Source: Salticus scenicus (lineage: Eukaryota > Arthropoda > Arachnida > Araneae > Salticidae). From it: a DNA stretch of 64,000 bases. The first letter of the stretch is position 1; each line of letters starts with the position of its first letter. The DNA is taken from positions 128,505,731 to 128,569,730 of the forward strand of contig OZ005651.1 in NCBI GenBank assembly GCA_963930645.1. The letters are read 5' to 3'. The position numbers were made by a program, and so were the translations under genes. Shown here in pieces: positions 36,700 to 48,922 of the stretch. The notes under the pieces were generated by a model that was not told the DNA's origin, searched no databases, and saw only the letters and a program-made list of their open reading frames with translations.

Positions 36700-36866
36700 T
36701 AGCAGGTTTTGCCTGCTTCACTAGTCATTATATTTAAAGGAATTTTCAAAAAACATTAATCACTATACTTTAAATCACTTTATAAATAAAAACTGAAACA
36801 AAATTTCATTGAAATTGCTTAAAACCTGACTTGGGGTCTCTACTGCCTTCAGCAGTATCTTTTTCA
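36700..36866 (-). mobile_element. Helitron-like 3' segment, inverted relative to 22124-22287
   Basis: On the minus strand it shows CTGCTGAAGGCAG, TTTATTTATAAAGTGATTTA, ATATAATGACTAGTGAAGCA and the hairpin GCAGG-CAAAA-CCTGC, matching the family end at 22287. The terminal tetranucleotide is CTAC here. Confidence 0.4.
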
Positions 36867-37304
36867 TCTGTGCTATATTGTTTCTGGGTCTTCACTGCTT
36901 GCATCTGCCCCTTAACTGGATACTTCAATTTAGGTGTTAACTGGATGATAAGAGGCACTGCTATTATTCAACTATGTTTCTCAGAGAGATTATCATATTC
37001 ACTATGACAACAGGTGGCAATACCAGACAGTTTTTGCAGATAAAAATTTTAATTAAAAAAAAATAAATACCAAATAAAAGACTAATCAAACATTTGAAAA
37101 TTGGGCTTTGGGGTGCATCAGGAAAAGCCTGTAGCTCTGTGATCAGCCATTTTCCTACAAAGCTATCAATACATCTCTAAATTTAAATTTGTTTTTCGCC
37201 ACTTTCTCGTCATCCTTATGGTTTAGGATATTGTGACGATAAAGTTTTTCTTTTTATCAATTGGCATTTTTTCTATCAATTATTTGTAAAAAATTACACA
37301 TCGG

Positions 37305-37378
37305 TCCTGGGAGGATTGAACCGACAACCTTTGTGTTATTAGCATGACTCTCTGACCAACTGAGCTAACGTGACACGA
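37305..37378 (-). tRNA. tRNA-Ile(AAT)-like pseudogene or SINE head
   Basis: The minus strand has TTAGCTCAGTTGGTCAGAGA (D arm), GTCATGCTAATAACACAAAG (anticodon loop CTAATAA, anticodon AAT) and GGTTCAATCC (B box). This closely follows tRNA-Ile. The acceptor stem and T stem contain mismatches (GTCGG against CTCCC), so a pseudogene or tRNA-derived SINE head is more likely than a working tRNA. No other tRNA-like gene is seen. Confidence 0.55.
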
Positions 37379-37902
37379 AAAGTCTATTTACTTTTACGTT
37401 TATATCTTAAGAATTATTTCAAAAATTCATTAGAAATTAATTTTCAAAAAACTAATCAAAAATTCAGAAATCAGACTTTGAGGTGCATCAGAGGTGGTCA
37501 ACACAATTCCATGCAAAATTTTGTAGCTCTGGAATGATCATTTGTTTGCCTACAAAGTGAAGGACACACAACACATACATCTTTTATTATGTATAAAGAT
37601 AATATAGTCCTTTGATTTGGTCTGACTTATATTTAGAATTAAGTGTATAAATTTTATTTAAATCAATAAATTATTTAAACAGCACCAAAAATGTGCAAGT
37701 ATTTTATGCAGTATAAGTGTGCTACACAACTTGAGAAATTTATCATAATAATCTCCAACTATTTATTCTGTCTTTAAACCAACTGAATTGGACTTAAATT
37801 AGTTCAATATCCAGCTAAAACAGAAGAAACATACAGTAAACAGCAGAATACAATGAAACATAAAAGGATTGTACAAAATTTGTATTTGGAGTTAGAACTT
37901 AC

Positions 37903-37926
37903 CAATTCACTGGATCATCAGCATAA
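37903..37926 (-). CDS. AdipoR: AdipoR 5' microexon (5'UTR or alternative N-terminus)
   Basis: This is a candidate 24-nt exon with donor TTG|GTAAGT and acceptor tgtctgtag. A good branch-point-like TTACTAAT lies about 30 nt upstream of the acceptor. It leaves a 2-nt remainder (TG) that fits the first G of exon 2, giving YADDPVNW-MDIS in frame. The alternative is a first coding exon at 37952-37903 starting ATGACAAAA and encoding MTKICYVCSYADDPVN; that frame is open and in phase. In the microexon model the segment is more likely 5'UTR, with translation from exon 2. Both models are inference from splice signals. Confidence 0.45.
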
Positions 37927-38777
37927 CTACAGACATAGCAAATTTTTGTCATTAGTAAAGGATTACTTTTCCATAATCATTTTTTATTTTCTTTAAGGGC
38001 ACATTCTACCTATAGTTGCCAGCAGCCAAATCCCTTGTTATTTTATGGGGAAATTTGTTATGAGAATTACTCATTATTTATCTTTTTTTTTTTTTTTTTT
38101 TTTAATTCTGTTTGCATAATTAGGAAAATTCACAATTTTAAAATTTGTTCCTTTTTTTTTTTTTTTAAAGAAATCCTTATTTTTAATATATATATATATA
38201 TACATATATTTTTTGAGCTAAAATAGATAAAATTTAACCAAGTGCATTTTTCGCACTTTATAGCTTCAAAAATGAAATATTAATAAATATATCTATATAT
38301 ATTTGCATAGCTTCAAACACCAAACATTTAAAATCTGCTACTTTTTGTTAAAGTATGTCCTTATTTGTTATACAAAATAAAATTAAAGCCTAGAGATTTT
38401 GGGGATAATATTCATGTGAGTATTGTGGTTTTCTTCTATACCTTTATTAAAATTAGAGCTGTACCGAGTACTTGTTATATACTCGATACTCGGCCAGTTT
38501 GCCGAGTACTCGGCCAAATATAGACTAAGTATTCGGCCAATACCGAGTAGTTGTAAGAATTTCATTATTTTTATGTATTAGTGAAAGAAATGTATTCATA
38601 AGAGTTGTTTTTAATAATTAAACTAAAAAAATATGAAAATATAAACATAGTCATTAAACTTTTGCTGCAAACAGCTTTCTGCAGTTAAAACGGGCAAGTA
38701 GATTGCCACTAAACTCGATATAGAGATGATTCATGATTTGAACTTATCCATTTTAGTTACAAGAATTTAAGTATAAC

Positions 38778-40153
38778 CAGGGTTCGCGCTAGAGCGCGGG
38801 ATCGCGGGAATCGCGCAATATTAAAATAAATCCCACTTAAAAAAATTTCATATGCGCGATTTTCCCGCACTTATTTTCCCGCGATTTTCCGCGATCTTTT
38901 TTTTTTTTTTTAATCTAATTCACTGAACTCCGCGAATTTATTTTTTCAGTTTTAAAAAAAATCGCGGACATCGTTCGTTAAAAATAAATAAATAAATAAA
39001 TAAAAATGGAACAATGGGCGATCAAATATTCTACAAAAGCTTCTGATTCCTAATCTTTCTCCATCCACAACATAAATGTCAATATCCATTTCAAACTTGC
39101 TTTATGAGATTCTAGAACCTGTAAAGAAATACAATTGTTAAATATTTCTTGCTCATGTAATTATTTTTTGCCCACCTCCCACTTTATTTGTCTCCATCTA
39201 GCGATCAGCAATGAAATGTTCTGCAGAAGTCTTGTTTCCCAATCTTTACCCATCTGCAACATAAATTATAGTTATAATATTCATTTTAAACTTGCTTTAT
39301 TAGATTCTAGAAGTAGAATTGAAAGAGTTTAATATTTCTTACTCTGTAATTATTTTTTTTTATTCCCCCCCCCCCCCCTTCCCATCTCCGGAATACGGAT
39401 TGTGGTCAATGATCAATTCTAGAAACAATAAAGCATTAGAAGTGCTCAATATTTCTGACATACGTAATTATTTTTAGACCTTTAGTGCTGAACTTAATGA
39501 ATCTATTTATTTTTTATCAATTAAATTAAATCTTTATGGGGTGTCATATCTATACCAAATTTGTAAACATGGGGGAAATGAAGAACAGATTTTTCAGGTA
39601 AGAAATTTTTTTCCAAATCAATTTAAGAAAATTAATACTCAGTTGGTTTTATTCACGTTTGGAACTAATAATTAGCTACTGCTACTTTTATATGAATGAT
39701 TAATGTACATACATAAAAATCATATTCTATATTTGTGTGAAAAATTTGTTTTACTCTTGGTGTGAAATTTCAATAAAATTTCATGTGGATATAAAATTTA
39801 TTGCAGGTATATTGAAGAATTTTTTTTTACGCTAATGAAAAAATCCTGAAAATGCTTAATGTAGATAAAAGCTATATATATAAATGTTTATGTCATCAGT
39901 TTATTGAAAGTGATGTTATCAATATTCAACTAATCATCCAATCAATCATATTAGCGAAAAATTTTCGGCTAATTTCTAATTTCAGCAATCACCTGTCTGT
40001 AATTTGCATATTTCTTGAAAATACTTTTTTTTCTGTAAAATGTAATTACTGACTTAAATTTCAAAAATCTCACTTAAATTTTCAAAATCCCACTTAAATT
40101 TTTTGTTAGAGTGGGAGAATCCCACTCATTTTTTTTCCTTAGTGCGAACCCTG
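38778..40153 (+). mobile_element. hAT-like element, copy 2 of the CAGGGTTCGC family, 8-bp TSD
   Basis: The termini are CAGGGTTCGCGCT and the inverse of TAGTGCGAACCCTG. AGTATAAC is duplicated exactly at 38770-38777 and 40154-40161, placing the family in a superfamily with 8-bp target duplications (hAT is the best fit). It is nearly identical along its length and in the same orientation as 490-1864. It does not encode a transposase. Confidence 0.88.
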
Positions 40154-40174
40154 AGTATAACCATCTTGTATGTA

Positions 40175-40392
40175 TCAGGGATGAGATTAGCAGAAATATA
40201 AAAAAGCTGAAACTGTACGCAAAGGCAAGACAACTAGAATTTTAATGACAAAATCCATTATATTAGAGTAATAAATATTTATTTTAATCTTCAATGTATA
40301 AAGACAGAACAAATACGCACCAGAAATATAAAAAATGCTGAAAAGCTAAATGTACAAAAAAGCTGAAATCAGCTGAAAAATCTCATCCCTGA
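40175..40392 (+). mobile_element. 218-bp hAT-like MITE
   Basis: TCAGGGATGAGATTAGCAGAA and AGCTGAAAAATCTCATCCCTGA are inverted ends. TGTATGTA and TGTGTGTA flank it (7 of 8 match). Internal AAAAGCTGAAA motifs repeat. It sits 21 bp from the end of the previous element. Confidence 0.75.
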
Positions 40393-41315
40393 TGTGTGTA
40401 ATATGCATTTTTTTTTTTTTTTTTTTTACAAAAACTTTGTACATAAAATTGTATCTATAAAACAGACAAAAATAAAATATTTTAGAAAAAAGAACCCCTT
40501 ATATAATACTACTATAGTACATAAAACTTTAGTTACATATTTGTGCAAATAAAAGTAAAACACTTTTAAAACTGTAAAAAAAAGATTGATTTTTAATTTA
40601 AAAAATAAAAAATAAGAAAAAGGTAAATACACTAAAATGTTATTAAAAATATATTATCAAATTTGTTGTTCTGCAAATTATAGCCCGAAACCACCTACCT
40701 ATTTACTCTTCTAGAATTTGAAGATTAATGAAGTCTATCCTGTTTGAAATGATGATAAAATATTTATTTTAATGTTCTCATTTCATATGTAAATTTCATG
40801 CATCTTAAATTAAGCCTGAGTGTATAAAGAACTTTTATATTCTCTAAGAATTATCTGAGAATGATTCGCATCTGAGAAAGACTAGATAATAAAGAATAAA
40901 ATTATCAATTATTATGGTTTTAATAATCCACTAAGCTGGACATATCAAATATAACAATGAACCTAATTGTGTATACTATAACTACAAAAGTTCTGAAACA
41001 TTTCATGTGAACATGCTGTTTGCCATTTAACTTAATTTTGTGTTAAAAAAGCCTTTTTTAAATTTCAAGATGTGCAAAATTCTTCATATATACGTCAATT
41101 TCAATTATTCTTTCTTACAACTACTCAGTTCTCGGCCAAAGTGCTACTCGGTGCAGCACTAATTAAAATTATTACTGGTTACTTTTATTTATTTTTTTGG
41201 TTCTTCCAGATAATAATGGCATTTCATCTGTTTTCTTGCATTCTACAACTTTGTACCAATGTAGATACACATTACAAAAGATCATAAATTTTGGTGAATA
41301 TCAAAACTAGAATTC

Positions 41316-41354
<39 letters not shown>

Positions 41355-42399
41355 TAATGAGCAATTCTCATAACAAATTTCTAAATAAAATAGAATGGCA
41401 TTGAAATGGGCTGCCGGTAACAGGGAAATTAAAAAAAGGCTGAAAGTAAAAGGCCTAAAGTATGTTTAAAAACGTCTTGTCATTATCATGAAATCCTCTC
41501 TACTTATCTAACATAATGCTGTACAACTGAAGATTACTACTTTAATACACAAAATATAAACGAAACTTAGATTTTTACTAGTTAATATATTACTTTAACA
41601 TCTTAGGTGATATTTATGATTTACATAATTAAACACAGTGCCGGCAGACATAGAAGATTCCCTATATGCTATGAAAACTTTTAAAATTTTACAGCTATCT
41701 TGTTGAAAATGCATAAAATCAAGGGGGAAGTTACTTAACATGCAAAAACTGAAAACTGTTACATGCTTCCGGATTGAATAATAGAGGGAGACTTTCTGAT
41801 ATATCACATAGTTATTAAAATTATTTATTAATATCTATCACAATTGATATTTGGAGAGTTCTGAATACATTATGAGACAAATTAAAATGGGGTATTTCTA
41901 TAAAAACAAACTAATATGAAATTCAGATACAGCAAATTTTTGGAAAACTATGAATTAAGGGTAGCCCCTGAAAAGTTTCACTTCGACAAAATCCTATCAA
42001 GAAGGCGAACTTAAAAATACTTCATGCATATAAGTAAATATAGTGACACTATGAGAGCTTAAATTAATATTGTAGTGTTATAACAATGATAAATGGATAA
42101 TGCTTCATTTTTATAACACAACAATAATAATAAAAAAGTGTGCAATATTCCAGTTTCTGTTGAATCAAAAGCCGTTCAAAACTGCTTTATAAAATTTTAA
42201 ATATTCACAGAAGCTCGAGTAAGGCACTGTTGAAATAGAAAATGAATTTCCTCAAACTAATAGAAATCATGCAATTTGAAATAATACAGCGTATCATAAA
42301 AGCATGCAGAGATTAATATTGTAATTTCTGATAATATCGTTTTATTCCTTTATTAAGAGAAGATTAGATGGAAAAAGCAAGCTTACGCAAATAGTACTT

Positions 42400-42770
42400 A
42401 CGTTTAACAATATACAAGTAAAGAACTGATCGAAACTGAAAACAAAACAAGTGTCCGTTTACCTTTCGCACGATATGAGAATAAAAAGTTGAAGGTAAAC
42501 TAATTAGACAAATAAAAACAAGGATTGCTAAAACATATATAATTCTTTAAAATAATTTAAAAATTTGATAAAAAAATAAACAATTTTTAATAATAAACAA
42601 CACAAAGCACAATGCTCACACAGTACACTTCTCGTCCCTAACCCTTCGTTGCGCTGACTGACACTGACACTGTGACTGTACTTAAAATTACACTCAATAT
42701 ACTTATTAACAAATACAATAGATGGCGCTGTCCACTCCACATCATCATCATGATATCACGAGCGTGTTGA
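42400..42770 (-). promoter_or_regulatory. Possible AdipoR promoter and 5'UTR exon
   Basis: This is a relatively GC-rich stretch in an AT-rich background, just before a poly-T wall at 42780. On the minus strand it shows repeated TCAGT initiator-like motifs (CAGTGTCAGTGTCAGTCAG) near 42650-42665. Two donor-like sites lie downstream of them: CGAAAG|GTAAAC (exon end 42472) and TTAAAC|GTAAGT (exon end 42403). It sits at a plausible distance upstream of exon 1. No TATA box or transcript evidence is visible, so this is positional inference only. Confidence 0.3.
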
Positions 42771-42776
42771 GGTTAA

Positions 42777-42779
<3 letters not shown>

Positions 42780-42811
<32 letters not shown>
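42780..42811. repeat. T32 homopolymer
   Basis: A pure T run of about 32 bases lies beside the presumed AdipoR promoter. Comparable runs occur at 8319, 48889, 49164, 57653 and 58961. They are assembly-sensitive. Confidence 0.85.
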
Positions 42812-42812
<1 letters not shown>

Positions 42813-43153
42813 CCTTCTGACTTTTATTTTATTTTATTTTTCATTTATTTTTTATACGTTTAAATCAAATAACCAGTGCTTCAATGTGTTTTCTTTTAAG
42901 TTTCCTTTCCTTTAAAATTTACCAGGTTAAATTACGTTGCATTGAAACTACGGGGTATTTAGTTAAAAAGTTATAGAATGTTCATTAATCAATAAATTTG
43001 GTAGGTGTCTTTTTGGAATAAACTGTGCAAATATTATCACAGGGCAACATTCCTTCTGTATTTTAACATTGGAGTTGATGTTGGGTCGGTTTAACGCCTA
43101 CTATAAGGCGACCAATTTTTTTCTGAAGAAAGTAGAAAAATGGGGACAAATTA

Positions 43154-43367
43154 CAATCGGCTGCAAAATTATTCGAGCACTAGCCAATAATTCCTATATT
43201 TAAAAAGTACACTTAAGACTGTTTTGCTAAGTAAATCCTTATCAAATCATGTTCTTAGACTGATTAAGAACATGACTCGACAAGGATTTATTTAACAAAG
43301 CTGTATTAAGTGTACTTTTTTTTGGCAATAATTATTGCTAGTGCTCGAATAATTTTGCAGCCGACTG
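43154..43367 (+). mobile_element. 214-bp mariner-type MITE
   Basis: CAATCGGCTGCAAAATTATT with CGAGCACTAGC is mirrored by GCTAGTGCTCG with AATAATTTTGCAGCCGACTG. Arms extend about 100 bp, so the whole element folds as a hairpin. TA flanks both sides. Confidence 0.88.
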
Positions 43368-43369
43368 TA

Positions 43370-45980
43370 GTGTAGTGTCTCCAATTTCAAAATAATCCCC
43401 TCCATGGAGGATCAAAATTGTGATGGCATGTCTCCAGACTCTCCGTAAGGGTGCGTCCCAGACTGTCGTCAATTACTCATAGAGACCAGATGTCCTCTTT
43501 TTTAGAAGATAGTTAGTTTTTGTAAGACGTTTTTCTAAGTTTTATAAATTTTTACAAGAAAATTATTCATCTTAGTTATTAGCATTTTGATCCCCATTTA
43601 CAAAGTATATAAAATTATATTCCTAATTAGGGACTCGTAATAATTATTAACGCTTTTAATTTATAAAGGTACTTTAATCTGGTCACTACACCATACAGTA
43701 AGAAGTCTTACCATACAGCCGTACTAGGGCGATGTCAAATCCAACTAACCAATTTCAAAATAAGAAATGAGGACTAAACACTGAGCTGAAGTTGAAGAAC
43801 AACTGGAGCAAATGTTTCCAATACCTTCGTGCGTGTCAGTTTTTCTGCAATCGTTTGCCGTACAGAATTAAACCTTGTACGGCAAGCAACATTTGTTGGG
43901 TCGTCTATTACTATTATACTCTTTAAAGAATTAAAATTTAAAATTGTAATATCATGTTTTGCATATGGTTATTCGGTCTAAACCATAGATATAGTAATAA
44001 GACATAGATTGATCAGCGAGAGGGAAAAAGTGTTACCTTTTTTTGGGGGGGAGGGGGGAAGTCACTCCAATGGCTGCCTTTCCCCGAGTAAATCACACAC
44101 AGGAATACACACGGATAATTTAGTAAATAAAATTTTTGAATAATTTATTTACTAAAGGTGAATGAAACACTCCCGATACAGTTTCAAATTCATTTTTCTT
44201 TTTATTCTTTTTTTCAATTCTCTCTAATGGCTGATTTTAGAACTTTTTTTTTGGCATCAAAATTTTTTGCTAGATAACATGGGGATGATAGATCTATATA
44301 TATTACTATATCTATGGACTAAACGGATTAAAGCAGTATTAAAAAAAAAAAAAAAAAAATGCACTATCATCAATTTTAAATTATGAATTGCGACTATGGT
44401 TACATGCAAACGTAACACTTGCAAATAAATCGTTTGCAATTACAAAATGAAAATTTTGCAAGGGGTTTGCAAATACACATTTATTTGTAACGCTTGCAAT
44501 GAGTGACGTCTGCTTGTAATTATAAATGATTTCAATAAACCAATAAGAAACAAGAAAACATGCATCGAAAAACATCCGAATAAAAATTCAGTGTTTTTTT
44601 TTTCATTAATTCATTTTAAAAATAAATATAAGATTTTGAATGTTGATATTATATAAATAGTGTATAAAATATACAAGTCGGTTGTATATGTTACCCATAA
44701 ACGGATAGTATTATTTATAAAAGGAATAAATGTAACTATTTCAACTACTTGCAATGAATTTTAAAAGTGATAATTAATAAAATTTACAAAAAAGTTTAGC
44801 AAATATTCTGCATAACACATATAATATTTTTAGTAAATTATAAGTTACAAAATTGTTTGATTTGGTGAGAGATTTTTGAAATATGGACTGCAATGCATTC
44901 TAAAAATAAAATTATAATTAATCTGTACAAGTTAGAATTAAAAGAAAGAAAAATCTATTTAGAAAGTCATTTTAATTTTTTAAAATGAAATATCTGCTAA
45001 CCTGGATAAATGAATGATTCAAAAAATATATGAAGAATAGGCCAAATTGTGTGAGTACAGTAACATATAATTTTGATTTCGGATATCGATTCTACAGTGA
45101 ATTTCATTCCCTGATATAAATTTGGAAGTCATACGGTGTATAAGTTTAGGAGTTATACACATCTAAGCTTTCGAGCTTATAATGTTAAAGTCTGATTACA
45201 CATTTATATTCATATCTCCTACATTTTTATTTTTATTTTTACCTGGTTTTTTTTATGGTGTTAATAACAGGTTTTCCAAACATATTTATGAGTTTCATTA
45301 AGATTTTAATACTTTTAATCTATAGAATAAAAATTATTAAATTAATATTTAAAAAAATTATGTATTGTGGCCTATATATTTTTTTTAACAGATATCGATT
45401 TCTAGCACCTTAAAATACGCGTATGCAAATTTGCAGCTCATTGGGCAAAATAGTTCTCGAGATATTCCAGAAAAACAATCGAAGATCAAGTTTGGGGGGC
45501 ATATAACGATTAAAAACTGTATTTACAAGTAGCATTCACAACAATCAGTTTTGAATTTTATTGCAGACGATATTTAGAAAAAAAGTTTTAATTCACTTTC
45601 AAATTTTTAAAATTATTTCAACAATTTTTTTTTCTCTTTCCAGCTGAAATAAATTGGAATTTAATTCTGAAATACATTGTATTATATTATTAGACATGTG
45701 TAAATTGAAATACAAGAGCACAATGAAAAATTGCATGCAATTAAAAAATGTAGTTAATTTTTTTTTTTTTTTTAATCTATCTCTTTCCTTGCTATATTAT
45801 ATAATGTTTCCGTAATTTTCTTTAGAAGAATTGTGATTTCTAATTTCTATAGTCACTATTATTAATAGAGTTGGAAATATAAATTAACCAATTAAAATAG
45901 TATAATATTATTACAGAATAAATTATTTCTTTGAGTTGGACAGCACTTCATAGCTGAGAGATCAGATTTTTACTTTCGGA
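43370..45980. other. No gene recognised
   Basis: AT-rich, with the dispersed motif at 43397. A local inverted pair (CGTAACACTTGCAAATAAAT near 44412 against ATTTATTTGTAACGCTTGCA near 44480) may be a decayed MITE. No coding signal. Confidence 0.45.
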
Positions 45981-46089
45981 ACATACATATGTAAAGGAAG
46001 TATTGTAATCGTGACAAAAAATCTGACATTTGAGATTATGGGATTTCTATACTTTTGAATTACACTGAATTCATTTTTACTAGTTTTCG

Positions 46090-46820
46090 ATTATGAATGG
46101 GTGTATGTGTGTGAGTGAATACGATAGCGCCTAAATCCTCTGTTCAAATAAGTTGAAATATAGTAAGTATATTGTATGGCAACATAGCACGATCCCTGTT
46201 GATTTTGGTGAATTTAGCACTTAAAAGTACTTTTTACAGGAACAAAAAAGAAATATTCTTTATCGTTATAGCCTATAAGGCCAAGTTTTCCAAACTGCGA
46301 TAGCGTCTATACACCATTTTCTTTTGAGCTAATACGCGTGTTATAAATCTCCGTCGCACAAAGTGTATAGATTTTGATGTATCTAGCATTTATAGTTTTT
46401 TACAGGGACACAACAAAAAATTCTTTATCATTATTGTCTATGGATCCAAATAAAATAAAATGCGATAGCATTTAAACGCCTTATTCGTTTGAGTTAAAAA
46501 ACTTTTATACATGTTAATAATCACCCTCGCACAAAGTGTATAGATTTTGATAAATCTAGCATGTATAGTTTTTTTTTCTTTTTACAAGGACAGAAAGAAA
46601 AATTGTCATTATGGTCTATGGGCCCAAACATTTTAAAGTGTGATAGTATCTAAACGCCTATTCTATTAAACTGAAAATTTATGCACATGTTATACATTAC
46701 CGTCGCACGAATTGTATAGATTTAGGTAAAGATAGCCTTTATAGATTTTTACAGGAGCACGACAAAAAATTATATATCATTACAATTTATGGTTTAAAAT
46801 TATATGAAGTGCAATAGCGT
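46090..46820 (+). repeat. Tandem array, about 170-bp monomer, four to five copies
   Basis: Phase landmark GATAGCG/GATAGYR at 46123, 46299, 46464, 46642 and 46813 (intervals 165-178). Each unit carries CGTCGCACAAAGTGTATAGA, TTTTGATGTATCTAGC, TACAGGGACA and TTATCATTATTGTCTATGG. Confidence 0.75.
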
Positions 46821-46899
46821 AAAATTAAGCAAGGGGAGAAAATACTTGAACGCCCTGTAATATTTTACCACGTTTTTATTAACTTCGATTCTTGTTTAT

Positions 46900-47975
46900 T
46901 TGTTTGTTTGTCCAGTACAAATCTTGCAATCGATTTTTAACTAACTTCCCGACTAACTAGACATTTGAAACTTTCAAGATAGCTCAGAACACGGTGACAG
47001 TACATTTTTTTTAATCACTTTTAGTCAATTGTTTCAGGTCCCTACTGCCTTCGGCAGCGTTTATATGATTCGACAGAAAATTTATTTAACTAACTTCCTG
47101 ACAAGCTAGACATTTGAAACTTACAGAATAGTTCCGAACACGACGAAAATGCATTATTTTAATACTTTTAGTCAACTGTTTCGGGTTCCTGCTGCCTTCG
47201 GCAGCGTTATCGGTACAAAGCATGCAATCGATTTTTAACTAATTTCCCGACTAGCTAGATACTTGAAACTTTCAGGATAGCTCAGAACACGGTGACAACA
47301 CATTTTTTTAATACTTTTAGTCATCTGTTTCAGGCCCCTACTGCTTTCGGCTGTGTTTATATGATTCGACAGAAAAATTATTTAACTAACTTCCCGACTA
47401 GCTAGACATTTGAAACTTTCAGAATAGTCCAGAACACAGTGAAAATGCATTTTTTAATTCTTTTAGCCAACTGTTCCTGGTTCCTGCTGCCTTCGGCAGC
47501 ATTACCAGTACAAAACTTGCAATCGCTATTTAACTAAATTAACGACTAGCTAGGCATTTGAAAATTTCAGGATAGCTCAGAACACGGTAACAATATATTT
47601 TTTTTAAACAATTTTAGTCAATTGTTCTAGATCCCTACTGCCTTCGGCAGTGTTAATATGATTCAACAGGAAATTTCATTAACTAACTTACCGACAAGCT
47701 AGACATTTGAATCTTTCAAAATAGTTCAGAATACGGTGAAAATGCATTTTTAAATAGTTTTAGCCACCTGTTTCGAGTCCCTGCTGCCTTCGGCAGCGTT
47801 ACCAGTACAAGGCTTGCAATCGATTTTTAACTAAATTCCCGGCTAGCTAGCTAGCCATTTGAAAACTTTTATAATAACTCAAAACACGATAACAATGAAT
47901 TTTTTTAATACTTTTAGCCATTTGTTACGGGTTCTCACTGCCTTTGGTAGCGTTTACATGATTTAAAAGAAAATT
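46900..47975 (+). repeat. Dimeric higher-order tandem repeat (about 148-bp monomers, 296-bp unit)
   Basis: The landmark CTGCCTTCGGCAG (or a variant) occurs at 47045, 47192, 47341, 47487, 47638, 47784 and 47938. Two monomer types alternate: one continues GTTTATATGATTCGACAG, the other GTTAYCRGTACAAARCWTGC. Like types therefore recur every 295-300 bp. The CTGCCTTCGGCAG box is itself palindromic. Confidence 0.85.
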
Positions 47976-48881
47976 TAAAAACATGGTATATAAAAAGTTC
48001 TTTTTATCGTGTAATTATTTCACTTTTGCTTACGTAACTATTTGTTTTACTTTAATTTATTTACGATACTATTCATTACTTCATGTTCAGAAAATTGAGG
48101 GGAGTCACACTCCAGATTTTATTTTCATATTATTATAAATAACATTAAAAAATGTATCACAACTTCCGAAACGTCCGTTAGGCCTACACGTTGTGACTAA
48201 AAATGTTTTTTTTTTCGTTTGGATCGAGAAAAATCACTTGAGTTAAAAATCCTTTTTTCCTGACGAAAGATCGTGATTTTATTTCGAACCAAGAAAAGAG
48301 AGAAATATGTATATATATATATTGCGATAAGTTCTTTTACTTAATAAATTTAGGGTATTTTTACAAAGGGTTATTTACTTACATATTTAATTATTATTTT
48401 TGTAAATAAAACTTTGTATAGGAAAAATTTACAATATAGTTTTTGCTATAGATAGTGCGTCATGTATAACAAGTAAAAGTTTCCGATACCTTCTGACCTC
48501 TCAAAGTTATTTCTTTGGCCATGTTACCTTAAATTAAACATATGAGTTAGATGATATTAAAATGTGTGAGAGCTAAGCTTTTTCAGGGAGCGGTGTAATT
48601 AGGATAGTTTATTTCTTTGTAAGACCGTATAAAATAATTGAAATGGTTTACTCATCAAAGTGGTTAACACCATAAAGTGTATTTTCTGCTTGTTATGCAT
48701 TTTCTTTTTCTTAAAATTAATTGCATTTTAACGAACTATAGTGATCCGTATGATTAATAGATCAAATATAGCGCTATAAAAAACGATTGTGATAAATTAG
48801 GAATTAAGAACATGATCGACGGCATTTTCGCTTTTGGTCTTGCTTTGAGCTTTAATTTATTTCTTTATTACTTCCTTCTAT

Positions 48882-48916
<35 letters not shown>

Positions 48917-48922
48917 TATATA

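Larger units (their letters stand above)
33861..37902 (-). other. AdipoR intron between exons 1 and 2 (4.0 kb)
   Basis: AT-rich sequence with the dispersed motif at 35141, the Helitron-like end at 36700 and the tRNA-like repeat at 37305. The 63-codon open frame at 34461-34652 shows no recognisable domain. Confidence 0.55.
38454..41161 (+). mobile_element. hAT element with exact 8-bp TSD (ATTAAAAT), host of two others
   Basis: It begins TAGAGCTGTACCGAGTACTT and ends inverted, AAAGTGCTACTCGGTGCAGCACTA. Internal GTACTCGGCCA/CTCGGCCAA repeats follow both ends. ATTAAAAT occurs exactly at 38446-38453 and 41162-41169. Without the two nested elements it is about 1.1 kb and non-coding. Confidence 0.88.
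45985..48118 (+). mobile_element. Element carrying two different tandem arrays
   Basis: A leader GTAAAGGAAGTATTGTAATC, GTGACAAAAAATCTGACATT begins near 45990. The end CTTTAATTTATTTACGATAC, GAGTCACACTCCAG near 48118 matches 17709-17770 (CTTTAATTTATTTATACAAC, GGACTCACTCCAG), which suggests a shared 3' boundary. Between them are array 1 (about 170-bp monomers, 46120-46820) and array 2 (about 148-bp monomers, 46900-47960). No transposase is seen; class unknown. Confidence 0.5.

Noticed and set aside
37305..37378. Functional tRNA-Ile gene
   Set aside because: D arm, anticodon loop and B box are good, but acceptor and T stems are mismatched; a pseudogene or SINE head is the safer call.
42528..42740. 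70-codon minus-strand open frame over the presumed promoter
   Set aside because: No conserved content, and it does not join exon 1 in frame through the available donors.
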